A stretch of DNA of 64,000 bases from JAUIIK01 sp963745675 (GTDB lineage Bacteria > Chloroflexota > Chloroflexia > Thermomicrobiales > CFX8): assembly GCA_963745675.1 (NCBI GenBank), contig CAVUYM010000025.1, positions 45,373 through 109,372 of the forward strand. Direction: 5' to 3'. The translations under genes were made by a program, and so were the position numbers. The notes below the pieces were generated by a model, which made no database searches, was not told the DNA's origin, and saw only the letters and a program-made list of their open reading frames with translations. The first letter of the stretch is position 1, and each line of letters starts with the position of its first letter. Shown here piece after piece: positions 9,441-19,236 of the stretch.

Positions 9441-10304
9441 ATGACACGCCCACTTCTTTTCGGTATTTGTACCGACCAGAACATGGATTGGCAGACATCC
9501 GTCGATCGTTGGAAGTATTTTGAGTCGCTCGGATTCGACAGCATCTGGAATTGCGACCACTTCGAGCAACCATCGAAACCAGGCGGGCCTTACCTCGAAG
9601 CCTGGACGATGCTGGCCGGGCTAGCGGCCCTGACGAGCACGATCCGCATCGGTGTGCTCGTAACCAGCAATACGTTTCGGCATCCTGGGTTGCTCGTCAA
9701 AGAGGCGATAACGGTCGATCTCATATCGAACGGGCGCCTCGAATTTGGTATTGGTGCTGGTTGGTACGTCGCTGAACACGAGGGTTACGGGCTTCAATTC
9801 CTCCCGCCTGGCCAACGTGTCGACCAGTTCGAAGAAGCGGTAGAGATCATGGACAGTCTCTTCCGAAACGAAGAAACGACCTACTCGGGCAAGCACTATC
9901 AGCTCGCCGCCGCCCCCTCGCGACCGCGACCGGCACAACAACCGCGGCCACCGTTCACCATTGGCGCTCACAAACCGCGCATGATGGGCATTGTCGCGAA
10001 ATGGGCGGATCGATGGAACACGAGCGGGACCGTCGAGGAGGTTCGGGCGAAAAACGCTCTTCTTGACGAGGCACTTGAGCGAATCGGTCGCGACCCGGAT
10101 TCGATCATTCGATCTCTCTACGGCTGGGCGGCCGTGATGCCGTTCGATCCCTGGGAATCAGTAGGGGCGTTCGAGCAATGTGTCGGGGAATATCGAGAGG
10201 CCGGAATTAACGAATTCGTCATAGATCAGCCCGACCCGTCACGATTTGACGTCGTCGAGCAGGTGGTGGCCGATGTTCTGCCACGGCTCCGATCAGAGAC
10301 CTAA
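9441..10304 (+). CDS. LLM-class flavin/F420-dependent oxidoreductase
   Basis: A luciferase-like monooxygenase fold (TIM barrel) enzyme using FMN or F420. Typical blocks are DSIWNCDHFEQP, WTMLAGLAALTSTIRIGVLVTSNTFRHPGLLVKEAITVD, NGRLEFGIGAGWYVAEHEGYG and FTIGAHKPRMMGIVAKWADRWN. The ATG at 9441 has cggag five bases upstream; the longer open frame upstream lacks such a site. The window also encodes CofE and an FGD-like enzyme, so F420 rather than FMN is a reasonable guess, but the sequence alone does not decide it. The substrate is unknown. Confidence 0.85.
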   Translation: MTRPLLFGICTDQNMDWQTSVDRWKYFESLGFDSIWNCDHFEQPSKPGGPYLEAWTMLAGLAALTSTIRIGVLVTSNTFRHPGLLVKEAITVDLISNGRLEFGIGAGWYVAEHEGYGLQFLPPGQRVDQFEEAVEIMDSLFRNEETTYSGKHYQLAAAPSRPRPAQQPRPPFTIGAHKPRMMGIVAKWADRWNTSGTVEEVRAKNALLDEALERIGRDPDSIIRSLYGWAAVMPFDPWESVGAFEQCVGEYREAGINEFVIDQPDPSRFDVVEQVVADVLPRLRSET

Positions 10305-11487
10305 ACCAGTTCGCTCCAGTCGATGAATGAATAGTCGGTAGTACTCGGCCCAACTAGAGGCATGGCGTAATCAGCAAATGCGGCTGTGGGCTGCCCCGTG
10401 TCCGGTTCAATGAACGACTCGGGTATTTTTGATTCAACATTCGCGATCTCGGCTAAGCGCGGCGAGCCGCATATGTGAGGAGTATGGTGTGGAAGATTCA
10501 CGGGCAATGACGACACAAGATCCCGAAGCGCCAGCCACCAGCGATTGTACGGCGAAACTGCCCGCAGCCGACGCTTCTCTCCAGATCGACGGAGGAGGCG
10601 AAGTCAATCGACGACCGCGATACGGACCCTGGGCGATCGAGCTTGCCGCGCAGTCCGAGTTCAACGCCGCAGGCCCGGAGAAGCGCCTGACCTGCGCTCG
10701 CGAAGTATGGATGGCCAAAGGCGTCCACCCATTCCGGGACGTCGCCTGAAACGTGCTCACCGTTTAGCCAGCGCATCGTCTCCGGTACAACAACGACGGC
10801 GAAACCCTGATGATCCACGTTCTGTTGGATTGTTTGGAGAAATCGGTCCAGTGATTCGAATGGTTGCTCCGGCAGCGCCACAATCGGTGCCGGGAGCCCC
10901 ACCGGGGTCCATAGCGTGCCAGCTGCCGCGAGCCAACCGGCATTCCTGCCCATCACTTCGATAAATTTGAGTGGATACAGTGTCGCCGTCGCAATTGTGT
11001 CCACCAGTGCATCACGAGCAAATGCGGCGATGACCCTGGCAGCGGATGGGAAACCAAGGCTGTGATCGGTAACGGCCAAATCATTGTCGATCGTCTTTGG
11101 CAGGCCTACCACTCTGAGTTGACGGTTGTTGTCCAGGGCCATCAGCTCGAGGCGCAATAGCGATTCAGCGGTGTCATTTCCGCCTATACCGATCAGCGCA
11201 GTTGCGTTCAACGCCTCGAGTTGATGGAGGATCAGATCAAGCTGCTCATCAGATGGTCTGAGGCGCGAAGTGGCGAGACCGGCGGATGGCGTACGAGCAA
11301 GCCTGTCGAGATTGCGGTCGTCGATCGCTGATAGATCGACGATCCTGCCTTCGAGAAGACCTTCGAACCCACGATTTGCGCCCAGCACGCGCCCGAAACT
11401 TTTTCTCGCTTCGCGGATTATCGATACTAGACTCGCGTTGAGAACCGACGTTGGGCCGCCCGATTGGAGTACGACGAGATTTTTCAG
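10301..11487 (-). CDS. 6-phosphofructokinase, PPi-type signature, two frameshifts
   Basis: Phosphorylates fructose 6-phosphate in glycolysis. Blocks seen are VVLQSGGPTSVLNASL, GLLEGRIVDL, LIGIGGNDTAESL, LPKTIDNDLAVTD and FIEVMGRNAGWLAAA. Lys in PKTIDND and Asp in GGND are the residues that mark PPi-dependent rather than ATP-dependent enzymes; Asn in place of the first Asp of GGDD is unusual. Breaks near 10640 and 10450 split the C-terminus, which ends FIDWSELV. The start is placed at CTG 11487 (KNLVVLQSGG) because caggagg lies just upstream; ATG 11538 lies 17 codons further out without a good site. Confidence 0.8.
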
Positions 11488-11684
11488 CTGGACCTCCTGA
11501 TTGTCTGGACTCGACCCGGACCGAATACTCAAGTCCATAGCCTAACAACAGCAGCGGGACCGGTGAGGATGGAATATTAGGACTATGAACATGGTTGTAT
11601 TATTTGGATAGACGTGAGAACCTCATATTGACGCACTTTCGTTATTTCGCTCGATGCATTGAGAATCACCTGAAGGCTGAATAG

Positions 11685-11852
11685 ATGACCGAAAACATTC
11701 GCAAAGCAATCGATCGTGCGACTGACTGGCTCCAGGAATTTTCCGACGCGCTTAGCAACTTCGCCGACCCAAAGCGTCTCGTAGGCCAGCCGGTCCCGGT
11801 ACGAGTGAGCCAGCAGTATCCGGCTTCGAAGAATATCGAATCGGAGCGATAA
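11685..11852 (+). CDS. Small hypothetical protein, 55 aa
   Basis: A short open frame with gaaggctga just before the ATG, encoding a soluble charged peptide that begins MTENIRKAIDRATDWLQEF and ends ASKNIESER. The first half is amphipathic helix-like. I recognise no family. It precedes a second gene of equal length by 35 bases and the pair is followed by a terminator, which supports a real small operon. An antisense reading frame covers the same bases and cannot be excluded. Confidence 0.4.
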   Translation: MTENIRKAIDRATDWLQEFSDALSNFADPKRLVGQPVPVRVSQQYPASKNIESER

Positions 11853-11887
11853 AGGCGCGAATACTCCGATAGCAAAGGTGTAGTGCA

Positions 11888-12055
11888 ATGTTTGGTTGGA
11901 TCATCATACTTGGAATGCTTGGGGCTGGATTTTTCGTGAGCATTTATCTCGCCGCCCGCTGGGGGCGTGGTGCACACGAGGGCATGTCAGTCAACATGGA
12001 ATCGGAGTCGGCAAGCTACCTCAACTACACCCGAGGTCAGATAACCGGCGTATAG
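11888..12055 (+). CDS. Small single-pass membrane protein, 55 aa
   Basis: Starts ATG 11888 with MFGWIIILGMLGAGFFVSIY, a clean single transmembrane helix, then a positively charged stop-transfer stretch (AARWGRGAHEG) and a polar tail ending NYTRGQITGV. The positive residues follow the helix, so the C-terminus is predicted cytoplasmic. No family is recognised. A terminator lies 27 bases after the stop. Confidence 0.5.
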   Translation: MFGWIIILGMLGAGFFVSIYLAARWGRGAHEGMSVNMESESASYLNYTRGQITGV

Positions 12056-12082
12056 ACAAATTCCACAATCGATCAGCATTGT

Positions 12083-12106
12083 AAAGGACGCCTGCGGGTG
12101 TCCTTT
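12083..12106 (+). terminator. Rho-independent terminator after the small-gene pair
   Basis: Stem AAAGGACGCC with GGTGTCCTTT (one G-T wobble), loop tgcg, followed by a T-rich run (cttgttgtct). Confidence 0.7.
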
Positions 12107-12256
12107 CTTGTTGTCTCGTTAGTTTCTGCGAGCGCCGTACCTGCCTTTGATCGTTTTGGATTGGTGGCGCTGGCAGGCCATTGGTTATGGAAGCCACCGA
12201 GCACCTCGACCAGCCGCATCCGCGATTGATAGCCTCTTATCTATGCGTACGTACGC

Positions 12257-12262
12257 TATAAT
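12257..12262 (+). promoter_or_regulatory. Possible -10 element (TATAAT) of the glycoside hydrolase gene
   Basis: A consensus TATAAT lies five bases before ATG 12267. No good -35 is seen at 16-18 bases. If it is used, the message would be leaderless or start inside the first codons, arguing against the upstream in-frame ATG at 12243. Confidence 0.3.
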
Positions 12263-12266
12263 TCAG

Positions 12267-14114
12267 ATGCATTGTGTATTGTCTGGACTATTGAAACGGG
12301 GCCGCGTGCCAGCATCTGGGACCTGGCGACATCACCTTGCGGCAGCGCTCGTGCCGCTATTCGTCATTGCGGGCCTTACATCAGGATTGCCAGGTGAGTC
12401 GGGGCCGCAGGCCGGGATAGTAAAGCCTGATCCGGAGATATTTGGCATTGTCGGTCTTGATCCTTGGTACACCTACAATGCCGATCCGGTCAATTTCCCG
12501 GGCGACGTCAATCGTGCCCTGCTCGAACGCATGGCATCAGATATGTCCACGATGGGTGCTCGCTGGATTCGGATCGAGTTCCACGCAGAATATGATCTAG
12601 ACGAGGGGCCCGGCCCGATCGACTATTCAAAGCTCGATTGGTTCATCAACGAGCTGGCACCTCGCTACGGCCTCAACATCCTTGCCGTACTCGGCAGCGG
12701 TCTGATTGGGGATCGTGATCCGACCTGGAGCTTCCAGCATATCAACGATTCTGTCAGTGAGACTGGATCAAACTACTACATCGATCAGTATGTACAGCGT
12801 GTTGATGAGATTATGCAACGGTATGGATCGCGGTTGGCAGGCGTCGAGATATTGAACGAGCCCAATGCCAACGAGGTGTTGTCAGAGGAATCGCTGGGGC
12901 AGCAAAAGGCTGTGCTATCTGCCAACTATGGGGTACTCATTCGTCGCTCCTACGATGCGGTCAAGGGCCACAGTCCAGAGACCGCAGTGGTCGTTGGTGG
13001 TGTGCTTTTCGATGACGATCACGGGGCGTCATACGATTTGCGGGGGCGTTCTTATGACATGGACTGGCTCGAAGGCGTCTATGCGTCCAAGGCCGTCATG
13101 AGCTATCAGGCAGAGTACGGCCATCATCCTTTCGATGCGATTGCGGTTCATCCCTACTTCATGGAACCGCAGCAGGTAATCGAATATTTGCAAGAAGCGC
13201 GAAAACTACAACTCCGCTTCAATGACCGCATCGGGCGAATCTGGATTACTGAGATTGGATGGCCAGCTCAACCGCCCGAAAATGTCACCGATTTGGGGCT
13301 CGGGCTCCCGTCCTCGAGTGAGTGGCAACAAGCAGCGTTCATGAGTGCTATCTACACGTCGGTGCAACAACGGGCGCCGTTTGTAGAACGGATCTTCTGG
13401 TTCAAATACGAAGACTTTCCGGTCGACGGTGAATTTAATGGATGGGGACTCGTCCGGCTCGAAGGTCCTCACGACGAGTATGGGAGCTATGCCAATCCGT
13501 GGCCGCGAAAATTAGCTTTCGCCGTTTATCAGGCGCTGGCAAGCCCGCAATATTTGCCAGTTGCGCCGGTTGATCCCGAGGTTGTGGCGGATGATGCCGT
13601 CTATTTTCCCGAGACCAAACACACTTTGTCCTCCCCTTTCCTGGACTACTGGGAATCTCAGGGGGGCGCAGATAGATTTGGCTTCCCGATAACTGAGCCT
13701 TTCGACCAAGGTGGGCACCTGGTGCAGTACTTCGAACGGGCTCGTTTCGACCATTACCCGGAATACGCTGAAGATGGTTGGGGCGTTCAACTTGGCTTGC
13801 TCGGGCGATTTCTCGTAGAAGCTCGCGGTATATCAACGGAAGCCGGCGACACGGCAGACAATCCAAACCGGCGATTCTTTGAGGAAACGAACCAATCTAT
13901 TCTCGGGGCATTCAGGGATTACTGGGAACAGAACGGTGGGTTGGTCCAGTTCGGCTATCCGTTGACTGCGGAATTCATCGAACGCGGCGTGCTCGTCCAG
14001 TACTTCGAACGGGCGCGGTTTGAGTATGTGCCAACATCGGATGGATCAGGCTTTGAGGTTCGGCTCGGTGACATTGGCACAGAAACTATCGAGATACCTG
14101 GCTGGTATCGCTAA
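12267..14114 (+). CDS. Secreted clan GH-A glycoside hydrolase with two C-terminal repeats
   Basis: A probable extracellular glycosidase of the GH5/GH39-like type. It has an N-terminal signal (HHLAAALVPLFVIAGLTSG), a TIM barrel with acid/base Glu in GVEILNEPNANE and nucleophile Glu in IWITEIGWPAQ, and motifs AVHPYFM and IFWFKYEDF. After the barrel come two copies of a repeat of about 75 residues: FLDYWESQGGADRFGFPITEPF...VQYFERARFDHYPE and FRDYWEQNGGLVQFGYPLTAEF...VQYFERARFEYVP. This module also occurs in the secreted protein at 30.6-32.6 kb. The start is uncertain (12243, 12267 or GTG 12307). Its stop overlaps the next start (TAATG). Confidence 0.8.
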   Translation: MHCVLSGLLKRGRVPASGTWRHHLAAALVPLFVIAGLTSGLPGESGPQAGIVKPDPEIFGIVGLDPWYTYNADPVNFPGDVNRALLERMASDMSTMGARWIRIEFHAEYDLDEGPGPIDYSKLDWFINELAPRYGLNILAVLGSGLIGDRDPTWSFQHINDSVSETGSNYYIDQYVQRVDEIMQRYGSRLAGVEILNEPNANEVLSEESLGQQKAVLSANYGVLIRRSYDAVKGHSPETAVVVGGVLFDDDHGASYDLRGRSYDMDWLEGVYASKAVMSYQAEYGHHPFDAIAVHPYFMEPQQVIEYLQEARKLQLRFNDRIGRIWITEIGWPAQPPENVTDLGLGLPSSSEWQQAAFMSAIYTSVQQRAPFVERIFWFKYEDFPVDGEFNGWGLVRLEGPHDEYGSYANPWPRKLAFAVYQALASPQYLPVAPVDPEVVADDAVYFPETKHTLSSPFLDYWESQGGADRFGFPITEPFDQGGHLVQYFERARFDHYPEYAEDGWGVQLGLLGRFLVEARGISTEAGDTADNPNRRFFEETNQSILGAFRDYWEQNGGLVQFGYPLTAEFIERGVLVQYFERARFEYVPTSDGSGFEVRLGDIGTETIEIPGWYR

Positions 14115-15273
14115 TGCAGCTTCGGCCTCCGCCTGGCGACGAATCAGTCATGCCGCTCGCCGAGCTCATCGCTCAAGAGATCGAGACACTGGGCCGATCA
14201 CCTTCGCAAGGTTCATGGAACTTGCCATCCAGCATCCAGAATACGGTTACTACGCGGCCTCCGTGGAACGCGTAGGTCAATCGGGGGATTTCCTGACCGC
14301 ACCAGAAACCCATCCAATCTTCGGCCAGATCCTGGCACGCCAGATCGTGGAATGCTGGACCAATTTAGGTGCACCTGCGCAGCTGAAGATTCGCGAATTC
14401 GGAGCTGGTAGGGGCACCCTTGCCTCTCAAATCATCGAAACCATTGCCAGCGAACCGCCAGAAGGTCTTGAAACACTCGTCTACGAATTGGCTGATCTGA
14501 ATATCGATCACATAAAAGCCGTCGAGCGCCGACTAGCGCTTCCGATTAGTGCAATAGACGTTTCCGTGCGCGCGGCTTGTGACGATGGGTTTACCGGCGT
14601 CGTGCTCGCTAACGAATTGCTCGACGCGATGCCGTTTCACCGAATTCAAAAGATTCGTGGGAAAGTCCATGAACTCCGGATCGGCCTTGAGAACGGCTGG
14701 TTCAGCGAAAGCGCCGGACGATTGTCACCTGAGGCACGGTTATTGGAGGATGACTTCGAACATTTGGGTGAGGGGCAAGTCATCGAGGCATCCCCGGCTA
14801 CCGCGCAATGGGTTGAGGATCTCGGCAATCAGCTCGAGCGTGGTTACGTCATCATCGTCGACTATGGCTACGAACGTGATCTGCTTCACGACGCCAATCG
14901 CTTCCCTCGAGGCACGTTGAAAACGTACAGGCGACACGTTGTCGAGGAAGAACCGCTCGTTCACATTGGGAATCAGGACATTACCGCGCATGTTAACTTC
15001 AGTGTAGTGGCGGATGCGGCGACAAACGCCGGTTTCGATCTCGCGGGGATTACGACACTGGCTGAATTTTGCGCTGGTCTTGGTATTGATCGCATTCTCA
15101 TGCAGGCTCAAACTGAAGCCGAGTCCCCGACTATGTACCTCGCCGCCCGCAACGCTGCGATGGAGTTACTCGATCCTGGTGGGCTTGGTCGATTCCGGGT
15201 CGCGATCCTATCGAGGGGTCGGCACAAGGACTCGCATCTCAAGGGATTGGCGTTCAAGCTTCCCGGCCGCTAG
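14114..15273 (+). CDS. MidA/NDUFAF7-like SAM-dependent methyltransferase, one frameshift
   Basis: Belongs to the family of mitochondrial NDUFAF7, a protein-arginine methyltransferase for complex I assembly; bacterial members are common but little studied. Motifs are PITFARFMELAIQHPEYGYY, GQSGDFLTAPETHPIFGQILARQ, the SAM loop REFGAGRGTLASQI, VVLANELLDAMPFHR and VIIVDYGYERDLL. The ATG at 14114 shares its A with the TAA of the hydrolase gene. A one-base change near 14188 joins MPLAELIAQEIETLG to PITFARF. Coupling to a glycosidase is unusual and may only reflect packing. Confidence 0.85.
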
Positions 15274-15376
15274 CTATCGGAGTCAGCAGGTGACGCATGA
15301 GTTTGATCGCAACATTCCGATAGGCTCCCGGTAGCAATCCGCATATCCTGAATATGGATAGTCGTGAGCAGGATGT

Positions 15377-16557
15377 GTGAAAGAAGCGGAGCAGTACGTG
15401 CAATCACAAGCCCACAGTAAACAGGCGCATTTCATTGAAGAAGAGCAACGTTGGAACGCCGTGCTCGAACGAGATCCAGTGGCAGATGGCGCTTTCTACT
15501 ACGGCGTATCGTCAACAGGGATCTTTTGTCGCCCGACATGCCCATCACGGCGACCGAGCAAGCAGCGGGTGACGTTTTTCGACACGGCGGGCGAAGCGCT
15601 CGGTCACGGATACAGACCCTGCAAGCGTTGCCGGCCCGAATCACAGTCCCCGGATGTCGAATTTGTACAACAAGTCGTAGACGTCATCGATGGCTGGGGT
15701 GACGGAAAGCCAACGCTAGCCGACCTTGCCGAGGCGGTGGGAATGAGTCCCGGGCATCTGCAACGGAAGTTTAAGGCCGCCACTGGAATATCACCGGCTG
15801 AATATTCGAGAAAGCGACGTATCGACAAATTCCGAACTGAATTGAAAGGCGGGCGTGACGTGACTGGAAGCGTGTACGAAGCTGGGTTCGAGTCTTCGGC
15901 GTCGCTCTACGAATCGGTAGATCGAGAACTGGGTATGGCGCCAACAGACTACAAATCCGGCGCGGAAAAGCGCCAGATTCATTACCTGACGGCTATGAGC
16001 CCTCTTGGACGTTTGATGTTAGCGTACACGGAAGTCGGTGTGGCATCCATTCAGATTGGCGACAATGATGATGAACTTTCGGGCTACTCGAAAGAGAATT
16101 CCCGAAGGCCGAAATCGTGCGGGATCCGAAGCAACCATCCTTGGCTTCAGATTGTCATCGACTATCTGAGCGGTGAAATTCCGCATCCAGAGCTGCCACT
16201 CGACATCCAGGGTACAGCGTTTCAGCGCCGAGTCTGGCAGGCGATTCGCGTGATCCCCTCCGGTGAAACGCGCAGCTATCGTGATATTGCAGAGGAACTC
16301 GGAACCCAGGTGCTGTGCGAGCCGTGGCGAATGCCTGCGGGCGAAATCGCCTGGCATTCACGATACCCTGCCATCGCGTCGTTCGGTCCGATGGTTCTGC
16401 CGGTGGATATCGATGGGGCGTTGAGCGCAAAGCGGCTTTGCTGTCGATGGAGGCCGATGCGCAGAAAAACCGATACCGGGCCGAGCGCCGTAGAATGGCG
16501 ATGAGGTTGCTTCGGAACCGTCAAAACACTCAGTCGGAATCTCGATTCGTAAGATAG
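15377..16557 (+). CDS. ada: Ada-type bifunctional DNA repair protein, frameshifted near the C-terminus
   Basis: Transfers methyl groups from DNA phosphotriesters and O6-methylguanine to its own cysteines and regulates transcription. The N-terminal zinc domain has Cys51, Cys55, Cys82 and Cys85 (GIFCRPTCPSRRPSK, YRPCKRCRPE). An AraC-type helix-turn-helix follows (LADLAEAVGMSPGHLQRKFKAATGISP), then the alkyltransferase domain (FQRRVWQAIRVIPSGETRSY). Near 16310 the frame changes and continues RAVANACGRNRLAFTIPCHRVVRSDGSAGGYRWG, with the active Cys in PCHRV. GTG 15377 is the given start. The tail after LLSMEADA is unusually long and may hold another indel. Confidence 0.88.
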
Positions 16558-16636
16558 CCGTAATTTGACCGGTGCATACTTCAGATGTAGATCAGACTCA
16601 GCGACGTTGAAACACTGGACGAACGAGGCTAATCAG

Positions 16637-18394
16637 ATGACGAGTATTCCAACCGATTTAAGTCCATCCGAGCGCTCAGATGATGCCATGTCGAATGTGG
16701 CGGAAGTCGAAAATTCCGGCGGTTGGCCGATATCCAACGGGCTAATCGTTGGCGCCCTCGCCGGACTTGTGGCGAGCGGTCTCATGCTTTGGATAGGACG
16801 TAGCTGGGGCGGTTCGATCGTTGCACAACTAATGGCCGAGCGGACGACGGCTGAATTGCCGTTGTCGGTCGTGCGTGATTCGATTCAAAATCTCGAAGAG
16901 AATGCAAAACCCGTCGCACTCATAGGAATCACAATAGGTCAGGTGATAGCCGCTGCGTTAGGCGCACTCGTCTACGGGCGCTTTGCCGGTTCGACGCCGA
17001 GGCAACGGATACTCGGGAGCCTGGCGCTCAGTGGCGTAGCCTGGCTGGTTTTGTCGGTCGTTGCCGCGCCAATAGGCGGCATAGGGTTGTTCGCGCTGGA
17101 TTCGCCGCTCGGCGTTGGAAAGACCCATCTCAACTTCATCATAACATCGATTGCCTATGGTGTAATGGTCGCTGCAATGGTGCCATGGCCTCAATCCAAT
17201 GCCGTTCAGGCTGATGATGGGCGACGCAATGTGCTTAGATCGCCGGCCTCGGTGCGCTGGCAATACCTGCGATCTGGGCAACGCGATACATCGGCGTACA
17301 CGCCAATCGACTTCGAACATCGGCTGACACTGAAGCGGCCTTTCGCTCGACGGCCGGATCTGGGACCTTCGAAGCCGCAGGAATGCCGGAGTTCAACACG
17401 CCACTGGATGCGTTTTACGTCGTATCAAAGAACCTGGTTGATCCGTCCGTGTCAGAGATGGACTGGAGTTTGAAGATCGGCGGGATGGTGGATAATCCCG
17501 ATGACGCTCTCCTTCAGCGATGTACTACTCCGTGATTCGAGTGAAATGTCCTCGACTCTCGAATGCATCTCCAATCGCGTCGGCGGAAGTTACATCTCCA
17601 ACACGTCTGGACTGGGTTTCCGCTCAAAGAGTCTGCTCGAAGAAGCCGGACTTCAGGATGGAGTGGTCGACATAAAGATGGAGGCGGCTGACGGGTACTC
17701 AGAGTCGATCCCGTTGAGTGAAGCACTTCAGGATGACACGATGCTCGTCTACCTCATAGACGGCCAGCCACTAACCGAAAAGCACGGTTTTCCAGTTGCG
17801 CCTCATCGTTCCGAACATCTTCGGGATGAAGAACGTCAAGTGGATCACCAGTATCCAAGCGGTCGCCGAGGATTCCAGGGCTACTGGCAGGAGCGACAGT
17901 GGAGCGATGTCGCGACTGTCGTTACGATGAGTCGCATCGACATTCCGAGCCGCGGCGCAAGGCGAATCTGGGTGACACTGTCGAGCTTGGCGGCGTCGCG
18001 TTCGCCGGAGATCGCGGCATATCCATGGTAGAGGTAACGACGGACGGTGGCGCGACCTGGCAGGAAGCGGAGCTGTCTGAAGTGCCGTCAAATCGGACCT
18101 GGCGGCTCTGGCGCTACGATCACGTCGCAACCGAAGCTGGCATTCGGCGGGTTAGCGTGCGCGCCACCGACGGCAATGGTGATCTGCAACCTGAGATCGA
18201 GCAAGATCCATTGCCGGATGGCGCGACCGGTCTGGACCGGGACTGGTTCGAAGTCTTGGACGCAGAAGGCGAATCAGTCGAAGTCGGCGGTCAATCGATA
18301 ACCGCCGCATCCCGCAAGTGGTTGGACGGAGACTTCTCGCCGGAGGCTACGTCCGATCGGGGACTAGACGGTATCCGAGAAATTCACGAGTTAA
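16637..18394 (+). CDS. Membrane-anchored molybdopterin oxidoreductase (sulfite oxidase-like), multiply frameshifted
   Basis: A sulfite-oxidase-superfamily enzyme on a membrane anchor. The N-terminal 200 residues contain hydrophobic spans (GLIVGALAGLVASGLMLWIG, PVALIGITIGQVIAAALGALVYGRF region, LALSGVAWLVLSVVAAPIGG, FIITSIAYGVMVAAMV). The Mo domain follows in other frames: FNTPLDAFYVVSKNL, LKIGGMVDNP, STLECISNRVGGSYISNT with the Mo-binding Cys, and LRLIVPNIFGMKNVKWI, then a dimerisation domain (ISMVEVTTDGGATWQEAEL). At least four frame changes lie between 17250 and 18020. The stop at 18394 requires one more near 18380; without it the frame runs through the terminator. The substrate is unknown. 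Confidence 0.75.
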
Positions 18395-18397
18395 GAG

Positions 18398-18433
18398 GAC
18401 CTGTTCCCGCGATCTACGGGAACAGGTCTTTTT
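18398..18433. terminator. Terminator between convergent genes, overlapping the end of cofE
   Basis: A 12-bp perfect stem (GACCTGTTCCCG with CGGGAACAGGTC) around a 7-base loop, followed by five T on the plus strand. The stop codon of the convergent cofE gene lies in the loop and its last codons form one arm. Confidence 0.85.
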
Positions 18434-19172
18434 CACGTTCGAGCACGAGATCGGTCGCTCGTCCGTCACCTCTGATCCAGGGATAGCCTCGAATGATCGC
18501 GACCGGGCGCCCATCGAGTTTGCCGTGAACCAGCTCTGCGGCGGAGGCGAGTTCATCGGGGACGGCCATGATCGTCACCCGTAGCTCGTGACCACCAGAG
18601 TCGACCTGGCCCCGATAGTCGGCGAACACTTCCATCCCGGCTATTCCGATGGCGATATTCGTGATGCCTTTGCGCCATGGACGGCCGAACGAGTCACTGA
18701 TAATCATAGCGGGAGAGACGCCGAAGCGTTCCTGGATACCTGCTCTGATGCGCCGCGCTGAAGCGTCTGAATCCACAGGCAGCAAGCACACTTGCCCGGT
18801 CTCCGGGACGTTTGATGCGTCCACCCCGGCATTCGCACAGATGAAGCCATGATGCGTTTCCGTGATCATGACGCCGCGATCCATGCGCACGATACGCGCG
18901 CTCTCTCGCAGGACGACTTCGACCTGTCGCGCGTCTTTGTCCCACTCGTCGGCGAACGTCTTCGCGATCGCCGACGGCTCGATCGTCGAAAGATCGATGA
19001 GCCGTCCTTCAGCCTTCGATACGATTTTCTGCGTGATGACGATCACATCGTCGTCCAGGAACTCCAGGCCGGACGCATCGAGCGAGGCTGCAAGCAGCTC
19101 CAGCAGATCATCGCCCTCGTTGACTTCAGGAATCCCATCAAGCCCGAATATCTGAATCTCAGGAATAGCCAT
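18414..19172 (-). CDS. cofE: Coenzyme F420-0:L-glutamate ligase
   Basis: Adds glutamate residues to F420-0 with GTP, the last tailoring step of coenzyme F420. The full 252-residue CofE pattern is visible: IFGLDGIPEVNEGDDLLELL, DVIVITQKIVSKAEGRLIDL, ARIVRMDRGVMITETHHGFICANAGVDASN, MIISDSFGRPWRKGITNIAIG and IRGYPWIRGDGRATDLVLEREKDLF. There is no fused nitroreductase domain as in actinobacterial FbiB. Next on the strand are an FGD-like oxidoreductase and a PPOX-like protein, so this is an F420 cluster. The frame is intact. Confidence 0.92.
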   Translation of the reverse strand: MAIPEIQIFGLDGIPEVNEGDDLLELLAASLDASGLEFLDDDVIVITQKIVSKAEGRLIDLSTIEPSAIAKTFADEWDKDARQVEVVLRESARIVRMDRGVMITETHHGFICANAGVDASNVPETGQVCLLPVDSDASARRIRAGIQERFGVSPAMIISDSFGRPWRKGITNIAIGIAGMEVFADYRGQVDSGGHELRVTIMAVPDELASAAELVHGKLDGRPVAIIRGYPWIRGDGRATDLVLEREKDLFP

Positions 19173-19236
19173 GATCTCCCCACGTGTCTACTCGACGCTG
19201 CGATTGTCGCAGCGCCATCGGGCCGGTGAATGCGGG

